DNA of 64,000 bases from Dyella sp. AtDHG13. Its GTDB lineage: Bacteria; Pseudomonadota; Gammaproteobacteria; Xanthomonadales; Rhodanobacteraceae. A program made the translations under genes and the position numbers. A model generated the notes under the pieces. That model ran no database searches. It was given only the letters and a program-made list of their open reading frames with translations, and was not told the DNA's origin. This document shows positions 59,332 through 64,000 of the stretch, piece after piece; the stretch's first letter is position 1, and every line of letters begins with the position of its first letter. The stretch lies in the NCBI RefSeq assembly GCF_003201105.1, contig NZ_QICJ01000003.1, positions 310,001-374,000 on the forward strand. Direction: 5' to 3'.

Positions 59332-59731
59332 AGACGTTCAGAAGATGAACCACGATGCCGGTAACCGTCGATCCGCTAGTGGCGCCGCATTGGTCCGTGC
59401 CGCCGACCATCATCTTGGCAATCTGCGCGGCAGCGCCGATCAACAGACCGCCGATCAGGACCGGGGCCACGTCGCCGATGCGCTTGTGAGCGAACGCAAT
59501 CTGGTAGCCGGAGAAGATGATGGCGATGGTCACCACGATGATCGAGGCATAGTTGAGTAGCTTGTTGATATTGCCGAAGAAGCCGCAAACTTTCGTGTCG
59601 GTTCCCGCGAGATCCTGCGCGAACACCAAGTCAGGCATCGCCACGGCAACAACCACGAAGAGAGCCATGGCCATGAACGTGAGCATGTTCTTGGTGGGGA
59701 ACATGGGATTGGTGTGTGAGTACGGTGCCAT
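59324..59731 (-). CDS. virB2: T4SS major pilin VirB2
   Basis: This 135-aa protein has a long signal sequence with cleavage likely after PDLVFAQ. The mature pilin has two hydrophobic helices (YASIIVVTIAIIFSGYQIAF and VAPVLIGGLLIGAAAQIAKM) joined by a short HKRIGD loop, the VirB2 pattern, and a C-terminal extension of about 25 residues. The ATG at 59731 is preceded by AAGGA; an in-frame start 11 codons earlier is less likely. It forms the pilus or channel filament. Confidence 0.9.
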   Translation of the reverse strand: MAPYSHTNPMFPTKNMLTFMAMALFVVVAVAMPDLVFAQDLAGTDTKVCGFFGNINKLLNYASIIVVTIAIIFSGYQIAFAHKRIGDVAPVLIGGLLIGAAAQIAKMMVGGTDQCGATSGSTVTGIVVHLLNVYA

Positions 59732-59934
59732 CTCGGATTTCCTTGATTTGGTGGTTCGGAACAAACACGGCTTTCGCCGTTCTTCAGGGCGGCGACGATG
59801 AACGACGCCGGGTTTACTGCAGCAGCCCGGTTGCCCGGGAATGACTCAAACTTCCTGCTACCGGACAAGCAGTGGATGCCTGATCCGCTATGGCCGTCGC
59901 GCCGCTGGATTCCAGGGACACGATGGCCGATGAC
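59732..59934. other. Gap between virB1 and virB2, no gene seen
   Basis: This 200-base spacer is unusually long within an otherwise tightly packed operon. It contains no supported frame; an internal promoter or RNA processing site serving virB2, the most highly expressed component, is possible but I see no clear -35/-10 pair. Confidence 0.4.
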
Positions 59935-60870
59935 TCAAAATACAAAGGCCGAATCGGTGGCCGGTTGCCGCAAGTCCGCGTGATCCACGCCAGGCATGGC
60001 GGGTGCCATCGCGGTCTGCTGCATGGAAGTGCTCGTCGGTTGGGCGCCGGGCGGGTCGTTGGGGCCGTGAACGACGGGCACAAACACCTGGTTCGCCGAG
60101 TTGTCCCGGGGTATGGCGGCAGGGGGCGCGGTTTCTCCAGCCACCTTTGCAACACCCTCCTGTACATTGGCTGCTACGCCCTCTTGTGGCGTGGCCGCTT
60201 GCGGCAATCGCGATCCCGGCATTTCCGGCAATGGCGAAGGCGTCGGTGCGTTGTCGATGCGGCTTGCTACGACGGGCGTGAGGGCGGCGTTGACTGCGGT
60301 ATCGATGACGCGGCGCATGGCAATGCGCTGGGCCGACTCGTCGCCAACCACTGCCACCGGGCCGATCGGCGTACGGCGCGAAAGTGTTGCATCGGCGACC
60401 AGCGGAATGGGTGTGCCGCTCACGCTGGAATTCGCAGCGCGGTTGATCGCGTCATACACCTTCTGCACGTAACCGTCCTGGTAGCCGGTGGTGAAATTGC
60501 CGGAGTAGTAGCAGCTGAATGCCTTGCCCCAGTCGCCATGGGAACTGGTGAAGCATTCCGCGAGGATACGTGAGCCGGCGGCAAGATTCGCGCAGGTTTG
60601 GAAGGCTTTTTCGTAGGAATCCAGGCCGTATTTCGTCAGGTTTGCCTTATTCACTTGCGCGAGGCCAAGTGAGAAGTTGTAGCCCTGGCTTTCGAGCATC
60701 TGGGCGGTAGCGATGGCCTCTGCCAGATCCTGGGGCTGGCGCTCTAGCCGGGCGCCTACCACACCGATGGCGAAGGGATTGCGCCCGGACTCCACTTCCA
60801 CAATGTGCTGCATGACCTCCGCGGGCGCGGATAGATTTGGGCAGGTCATCATTTCGATACCGGGTAGCAC
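59935..60870 (-). CDS. virB1: T4SS lytic transglycosylase VirB1
   Basis: This 311-aa protein has an N-terminal SLT-type transglycosylase domain: VMQHIVEVESGRNPFAIGVV with the catalytic Glu, GYNFSLGLAQVNKANL, and CANLAAGSRILAECF followed by CYYSGNF. The C-terminal half is Pro/Ala-rich and disordered, as in many VirB1 proteins. No obvious signal peptide is present. A GTG start at 60870 is preceded by a perfect AGGAGG; ATGs at 60852 and 60849 are alternatives. It opens peptidoglycan for channel assembly. Confidence 0.9.
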   Translation of the reverse strand: MLPGIEMMTCPNLSAPAEVMQHIVEVESGRNPFAIGVVGARLERQPQDLAEAIATAQMLESQGYNFSLGLAQVNKANLTKYGLDSYEKAFQTCANLAAGSRILAECFTSSHGDWGKAFSCYYSGNFTTGYQDGYVQKVYDAINRAANSSVSGTPIPLVADATLSRRTPIGPVAVVGDESAQRIAMRRVIDTAVNAALTPVVASRIDNAPTPSPLPEMPGSRLPQAATPQEGVAANVQEGVAKVAGETAPPAAIPRDNSANQVFVPVVHGPNDPPGAQPTSTSMQQTAMAPAMPGVDHADLRQPATDSAFVF

Positions 60871-60901
60871 CTCGTGTCCTCCTGTGTCAGCGACCGCGGA
60901 A

Positions 60902-61942
60902 TCACGGTGTGTCGGTCGGCAGCGAGCCGACCGGGTTGAAATCGATGCCAGTGATGTACCGACGACCCGCGTGCGCTTTGATATGCACGACGATGTCGAT
61001 GGTCATCTTGAGCAACCGCTTGATCGTGGCGAACTCCAGCCCAGCACCTTCGTTGGATGCCTTCACCATGAGCGCCAGCTGATCCCAGGTCTGCTCGGTG
61101 CTACCGGCGTGGCAGCTGGTGATGGAGCCGGGATGGCCGGACGCGCAGTTGCGGATGAAATAGAACGACTCGTCGCCTCGGAGCTCGGCCAGGATGATGC
61201 GGTCGGGCTTCATGCGAAGGCAGGCTTCCATGCAACTTTTGGCCGTGACGTTGCTCGCGCTTTGTCCGCCTTTGGAATAAAGCAGGTGCACCACGTTGGG
61301 CTGGTCGATGAACAGTTCACGCGCGTCCTCGATGGTGACGAGTCGCTCGTTGGACGGAATATGGTGCACCAACGATTTCATGAAGGTCGTCTTGCCGCTG
61401 CCGGTGGCACCGGATACGACGATGTTCTTCTTGCCGAGCACTGCCTGGCGGAAGAAATCCGCATAGCGGCGCTCGGCGCGGAGCTGCAGCAACTGGCGAT
61501 CCAGCTCGCTGATTCCGTGCACGTCTTCCAGGATCTCGTTGAAAAAGCCATCGTCCTGGTACTGCGCCAGCGTCTTGGTCTGCTTGGAGGGCAGGCGAAT
61601 GGTGATGGAAATGCTGCCTGCCTCCACCGCCGGCGGTATGACAAATTGCGCGCGCTGACCGGTGGGGAAGGTCAGCGAAACCACGGGATCCACGTCGGTG
61701 ATGCGCTGGCCGGTGTTGCTCTCATTGACCACGGCAGTGCAGAACTGGCGGGCACGGTCGAATGTGAGGGACGGTACATCGACCCGGCGCCAGGCACCCC
61801 GGCTCTCCAGGTACAACTCGCCGGGCCGGTTGATACAGATCTCGGTGACCTCCGGTGAGGCCATGAATTCCCGGATTCCCAGCACCTCGTACTGGTAATC
61901 TAGGAATTCGTTCGAGACGGCGGCTACGGTTGCGTCGCTCAT
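60902..61942 (-). CDS. virB11: T4SS ATPase VirB11
   Basis: This 346-aa hexameric AAA+-like traffic ATPase has an N-terminal domain (EVTEICINRPGELYLESRG), Walker A near residue 181 (SGATGSGKTTFMKSLV), the Asp box TIEDARELFI and the Walker B and His box area (ILAELRGDESFYFIRNCASG, HPGSITSCHAGS). It drives pilus assembly and secretion together with VirB4 and VirD4. It lies 21 bases after virB10 in transcription order. Confidence 0.95.
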   Translation of the reverse strand: MSDATVAAVSNEFLDYQYEVLGIREFMASPEVTEICINRPGELYLESRGAWRRVDVPSLTFDRARQFCTAVVNESNTGQRITDVDPVVSLTFPTGQRAQFVIPPAVEAGSISITIRLPSKQTKTLAQYQDDGFFNEILEDVHGISELDRQLLQLRAERRYADFFRQAVLGKKNIVVSGATGSGKTTFMKSLVHHIPSNERLVTIEDARELFIDQPNVVHLLYSKGGQSASNVTAKSCMEACLRMKPDRIILAELRGDESFYFIRNCASGHPGSITSCHAGSTEQTWDQLALMVKASNEGAGLEFATIKRLLKMTIDIVVHIKAHAGRRYITGIDFNPVGSLPTDTP

Positions 61943-61963
61943 GGTGTTATCGGCAAGTCATTG

Positions 61964-63229
61964 TCAGAAGCGCGCTACGACGCCGCTGAAATCCACGTCC
62001 TTGGCGACGTAGATGGTCAACACCGTACCCTGATTGATCGTGACGGTGGCTGGCCGGTTCGCGGCACGCTGTACAGCCTGATTGGCAAGCATCTGCATGG
62101 TCTGAGCGGTGTTGCTTTCATACGGCGATTGCGTCACGACACCGTTGCTGACCGTTGTGGTCTTGGGGCCGTGTTCCGCGGCTTCGTACTTGAAGGCGTC
62201 GCTGAGCATGCTGATCAGCAGCGCCGCGCCGATACGGCTGGGCCAATGTGCGTTGTAGTAGCCCGGATGACCCGCGCCACCCAGGTTGTCGACACCGGGA
62301 CTGGCCATGTTCACATCGATGCCGGTGGGCGTGACGATGCGGTCCCAGATCACGGCCACGCGCGGGCCATTGGGCTCCATTTCGTATTTGCCGAGCACCT
62401 TGGATCCTTTCGGCAACAACAGATGCTTGCCGTTGAAGGAATACACCGGCTCGGTCACCACGCAGGAAGTGAAGCCGGGGATGTCGGTGATGATGCGCGT
62501 CTCCAGCACGCAACGGATGAAGGTGCCGCGCAGCATCAAGGTATCGGGGTCAACCAGAGGCTGTGCGTTCGACACTTCGGGTAGTGGCTTGGCGGAGTAC
62601 GCAGTGTTGATCGGCACGCCCGTGCCAGGCATGCCGGGCAGGCCGCCCATCATCTGGCCCACGCCGCCATAGCCGGGCATGCCCGGCTGCATTTGCTGGC
62701 CGGCGGCGTAACCGCCTCCGTTTGTATAGCCGCCACTACCCGTCCCAGCGGCGACGGCTGCGTCGGCCGCCATCATGCGGCGCTCAACTAGGCTCGGACC
62801 ACGGGGCTGCTGGCTGGCGAGGCGTTCAGGCTGCGGTGCGGGCAAGGTCGGGGCAACGGGAATCGGCTGCGGCAGGCGCGGTACCGGTGGTGGCGGCAAC
62901 GCCTGTGGCTTCGGGGCCTCAGGTACCGTCACCGTTTCTTCCTTGGGTTTCTGCGGAGTGTTGTTGCGGTTCGTCGCGCTATTGAACATCCAGATGGCTA
63001 CGACGACGAGCAAGGCGACGATGGCACCCAGGAAGCCCAGCGCGCGCAAATTCATTCGGCGCAAGTCACTCGAGCGCAGTTGCGGAGCCGCTGCATCAAG
63101 ATCGGGCGTGGTGGTGGCTTGGTGGCGCGCGGCATACGGGTTGCCAGACGCCGCGGCCTGGGCATCGTGGGCGGCGGAGTATTCCTGCTCGGAGTTGTCG
63201 CCGGGGTGATTCGAGTTGTTCTGGTTCAT
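61964..63229 (-). CDS. virB10: T4SS core-complex protein VirB10
   Basis: This 421-aa protein spans from cytoplasm to outer membrane. It has a cytoplasmic N-terminus, one membrane helix (ALGFLGAIVALLVVVAIWMF), a long Pro-rich periplasmic linker and the C-terminal TrbI/VirB10 beta-barrel domain: LMLRGTFIRCVLETRIITDI, LLPKGSKVLGKYEM, and IGAALLISMLSDAFKYE (antenna helix region). It overlaps virB9 by four bases (ATGA). AAGGA precedes the start. Confidence 0.95.
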   Translation of the reverse strand: MNQNNSNHPGDNSEQEYSAAHDAQAAASGNPYAARHQATTTPDLDAAAPQLRSSDLRRMNLRALGFLGAIVALLVVVAIWMFNSATNRNNTPQKPKEETVTVPEAPKPQALPPPPVPRLPQPIPVAPTLPAPQPERLASQQPRGPSLVERRMMAADAAVAAGTGSGGYTNGGGYAAGQQMQPGMPGYGGVGQMMGGLPGMPGTGVPINTAYSAKPLPEVSNAQPLVDPDTLMLRGTFIRCVLETRIITDIPGFTSCVVTEPVYSFNGKHLLLPKGSKVLGKYEMEPNGPRVAVIWDRIVTPTGIDVNMASPGVDNLGGAGHPGYYNAHWPSRIGAALLISMLSDAFKYEAAEHGPKTTTVSNGVVTQSPYESNTAQTMQMLANQAVQRAANRPATVTINQGTVLTIYVAKDVDFSGVVARF

Positions 63230-63993
63230 TTGGCGGTGTTCCTTCGAATGCCCACAACGTTGTCGCCGTGACGAATGACCAGGTACTTATAGGTGCCGTG
63301 GACGATGATGGTGTTGCCTTCGACGGTCGTATTCACCACGGAGTCGTCGCCATGTTCGAGCTCGCGCATGTACACGGTCGGGAAGTTCCCGGTAGGGAAC
63401 TGCTTCATGTCGCTCATCTTGATGTAGGTGAACTGGCCGTCGTCATATACGTTCACCGGCACCAGCCAAACCGCCGTCCTGCGGCTCGCGGCGTAGTCGT
63501 AGTTGAAGTTGTAGTTGCGGCCCTTCACCAGCGACGTGTTGAGCTCGGGTACCTGAGCTGCCTTGTTCGCTTCGTACGAGAACGCGACATCGCCTGGATA
63601 GCTAAATGTGATTTTGTATTGCACGCCTTTGGTGCGGGCCTGCTCAAGCGTGCGCCAGTCGGTGGCCACCACCTTCAGCTCGAAGATGTAGGAGTGGGTG
63701 GCAGTTCGAATCATCAGATTCGTATCGACATCCACGTTTTTCGGCTTGATGTAGAACACGTTGTCGCGGCGTGTCAGATCCCATCCGCTGCTGAAGCCGG
63801 TGCTGTAGTCCAGGATCTTTTCGTTTGGGCTCAGCTCGATCTGCGTGGTGATGCCCAGGCCTGTACGCACCTGATAGACGTGATCGGGTTGGTAGTCATA
63901 TTTCTCAATGGCCTGCGCGGTGGCGCGGCCAGTGACCATGGCTGTGGCGAGGCCAAGGGCGAGGATGGGGAGCAACTTCCTTGTCCTGATCAT
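63226..63993 (-). CDS. virB9: T4SS core-complex protein VirB9
   Basis: This 255-aa periplasmic protein has a signal peptide (LLPILALGLATAMVTGRATA) and the two VirB9/CagX domains: YQVRTGLGITTQIELSPNEK with the DLTRRDN segment, and the C-terminal ARTKGVQYKITFSYPGD, VWLVPVNVYDDGQFTYIKM and EGNTIIVHGTYKYLVIRHG. The outer-membrane ring of the T4SS is formed by VirB7, VirB9 and VirB10. The gene is complete, with its start seven bases from the right edge, so virB8 and virB7 are expected just outside. Confidence 0.94.
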   Translation of the reverse strand: MIRTRKLLPILALGLATAMVTGRATAQAIEKYDYQPDHVYQVRTGLGITTQIELSPNEKILDYSTGFSSGWDLTRRDNVFYIKPKNVDVDTNLMIRTATHSYIFELKVVATDWRTLEQARTKGVQYKITFSYPGDVAFSYEANKAAQVPELNTSLVKGRNYNFNYDYAASRRTAVWLVPVNVYDDGQFTYIKMSDMKQFPTGNFPTVYMRELEHGDDSVVNTTVEGNTIIVHGTYKYLVIRHGDNVVGIRRNTAK

Positions 63994-64000
63994 CAGTGGC

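Noticed and set aside
44380-63993. Conjugative or plasmid-derived T4SS
   Set aside because: No relaxase, oriT-like region, integrase or partition genes in the window, and the presumed substrates are toxin proteins.

Overview
The window is high-GC, densely packed gammaproteobacterial chromosome. The gene content (cbb3 oxidase island, xanthomonad-type ahcY with an SAH riboswitch, RimK with its retropepsin-like partner, and above all a VirB/VirD4 apparatus whose substrates carry a C-terminal XVIPCD) points to the Lysobacterales (Xanthomonadales), most likely a Rhodanobacteraceae member such as Dyella, Luteibacter or Rhodanobacter. The genus is inferred, not proven.

Left part (0.1-29.5 kb), housekeeping: rimK and its partner; a secreted protein of unknown function; an OmpR/EnvZ-type two-component pair; ilvE; metF; a complete cbb3 oxidase operon (ccoN-O-Q-P, a small membrane protein, ccoG, ccoH, ccoI, ccoS and a SafE-like membrane protein) behind a perfect FNR/ANR box; ahcY behind an SAH riboswitch; a secreted S9 peptidase; ppc; a GST-fold protein; an Uup-type ABC-F protein; a D,D-carboxypeptidase; and metK. 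Three methyl-cycle genes are present. metF and metK share a 27-base upstream block, while ahcY uses the riboswitch. REP-like palindromes occur in inverted pairs in several intergenic gaps.

Middle part (29.7-44.3 kb), mixed: a Tat-exported FAD oxidase, an SGNH hydrolase, a methyltransferase, a lipoprotein hydrolase, a CsgG-like lipoprotein gene split by an in-frame amber codon, dusB, a nucleoside permease, a LysE-type exporter, a secreted protein followed by an outlying lysozyme-like T4SS effector, a glycolate-oxidase-like flavoprotein and a membrane-anchored hydrolase.

Right part (44.4-64 kb), all on the minus strand: an X-T4SS, the bacteria-killing type IV secretion system known from Xanthomonas citri and Stenotrophomonas. 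Reading with transcription: virB9, virB10, virB11, virB1, virB2, virB3, virB4, virB5, virB6, a DUF4189 array, then cell-wall and membrane-attacking effectors (M23 peptidase, GH19 muramidase, class 3 lipase) interleaved with candidate lipoprotein immunity genes, and finally virD4. virB7 and virB8 are not in the window and probably lie just past the right edge. VirD4 would recognise the XVIPCD of each effector, the VirB channel would deliver it into a neighbouring bacterium, and the periplasmic lipoproteins would protect the producer and its kin.

The most unusual structure lies between 51.0 and 54.4 kb. A tandem effector-immunity duplication has decayed reciprocally: one copy kept only the effector, the other only the immunity gene. 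Next to it is a three-copy DUF4189 array of which one copy is intact.
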